Shown here: one piece after another, positions 63,579 to 64,000 of the stretch
Numbering within the stretch: position 1 is the first letter of the stretch
How the letters are laid out: every line of letters begins with the position of its first letter
Source: Actinomycetota bacterium
Lineage (GTDB): Bacteria > Actinomycetota > Actinomycetes > S36-B12 > CAIYMF01
Reading direction: 5' to 3'
Assembly: GCA_026393115.1 (NCBI GenBank)
Contig: JAPLAU010000028.1
Location: 1 to 64,000 of the forward strand
Length of the DNA stretch: 64,000 bases
Translations under genes and position numbers: made by a program
The notes under the pieces: generated by a model
What the model was told of the DNA's origin: nothing
What the model saw: the letters and a program-made list of their open reading frames with translations, nothing else
The model's database searches: none

Positions 63579-64000
63579 TCAGACCTTTGCCTTGATGAGA
63601 GCACCTTGCAGTGAGTTGTAGAACCCTTGGATGCTGTAGCTCGCAGTGGTTCCGGCTCCGGTCGGAAGCGTCGACCCGAAGACATTCACGACCTCAGTGT
63701 TGAGACGAGTGTTGATCTGTGCCTTCGTCCCACCGATGGCGGCCGTACCGATCATTCCCTTGCTGTCAAGACTCACTCCTCGGAGGACCATGTCTTGCAC
63801 GCTGAGCGAGAATGTTTCCCAACTACTGGAGGGACTTGCCGTGTTATAGGCCGCGAGCTGTGTTGCCGCATCGGCGGTGTTGTTGGTGACGTACGGCGCG
63901 CTTTCATTGACGGCGTTGCAAACGCCGCCAGCGACAACCTTTCCCGCCTTGACGTACACGCGCGTCGTGTACTTGCCCCATTGCCATGCACCCGGAAGTG
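63579..64000 (-). CDS. Secreted protein, C-terminal part (runs off the window)
   Basis: About 140 residues of an open frame that enters from the window edge (LPGAWQWGKYTTRVYVKAGKVVAGGVCNAVNES) and stops at 63579. It is Thr/Ser/Asn-rich with MVLRGVSLDSKGMIGTAAIGGTKAQINTRL and ends YSIQGFYNSLQGALIKAKV. Its end is similar in style to the SLQAALTLAGM end of the neighbour at 62035-63400, which suggests related FMN-binding-like domains in tandem. The N-terminus and secretion signal are outside the window. Confidence 0.7.
   Translation of the reverse strand, partial: LPGAWQWGKYTTRVYVKAGKVVAGGVCNAVNESAPYVTNNTADAATQLAAYNTASPSSSWETFSLSVQDMVLRGVSLDSKGMIGTAAIGGTKAQINTRLNTEVVNVFGSTLPTGAGTTASYSIQGFYNSLQGALIKAKV

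Overview
The window looks like one chromosome segment of a high-GC actinobacterium (Actinomycetota). The evidence is gene order and gene content: tig-clpP1-clpP2-clpX, valS/folC-DUF4233-ndk, mreB-mreC-mreD-mrdA-rodA, the TIGR03960/TIGR03936-like pair, rne-rplU-rpmA-obgE-proB-proA-nadD-LCP-rsfS-phosphatase, a DUF3263 protein and glucosyl-3-phosphoglycerate synthase. MreB/RodA suggest lateral wall growth (rod shape). Many first-in-operon genes carry a TANNNT hexamer 6-7 nt before the start codon and no Shine-Dalgarno sequence, so leaderless transcription looks common. Species cannot be named from the sequence alone.

Layout. 1-450: tail of an IS30-type transposase, a 30-bp repeat, tRNA-Gly and tRNA-Pro. 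473-3237: trigger factor and two ClpP subunits. 3238-5993: an accessory island with three tiny paralogous peptide genes that share a leader ending LTDDDLEIVSGG but have different 3-6 residue tails (RPILTR, LVAR, YRI), a family 2 glycosyltransferase and a divergent PqqD-like protein with a truncated methyltransferase-like C-terminus. This resembles a compact RiPP (ribosomally made, modified peptide) locus that I cannot match to a known class. 6123-32286: conserved housekeeping block and tRNA-Ala; obgE carries an internal deletion with a frameshift. 32287-34297: mobile-element debris (an IS481-type element broken by an IS3-type fragment), an orphan gene and a VapC remnant.

34514-37237: an HtrA-like membrane protease, then on the other strand a second RiPP-type precursor (nitrile-hydratase-like leader, tail SGCARP) followed by an acetyltransferase-like protein. 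37346-44712: six membrane-complex genes plus an ArsR regulator, the same order as mycobacterial Rv0081-Rv0087. The large subunit lacks the nickel-binding cysteines, so this is an Ehr-type (hydrogenase-related) complex and not a hydrogenase. 44826-58140: a metabolic and transport region (ATP-grasp, enoyl-CoA hydratase, SDR, nucleotidyltransferase, 2OG-Fe(II) oxygenase, a convergent cytosine permease/deaminase pair, DsbA-like, two MFS exporters, GNAT, APH-like kinase, methyltransferase).

58280-64000: DUF3263, a small membrane protein, an HExxH-like protein and gpgS; then a SAM riboswitch in front of a threonine-synthase-like gene coupled to a ThiS/MoaD-like sulfur carrier; then two secreted proteins on the minus strand. 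The first of these has a Thr-Pro repeat containing an apparent frameshift; the second runs off the window.
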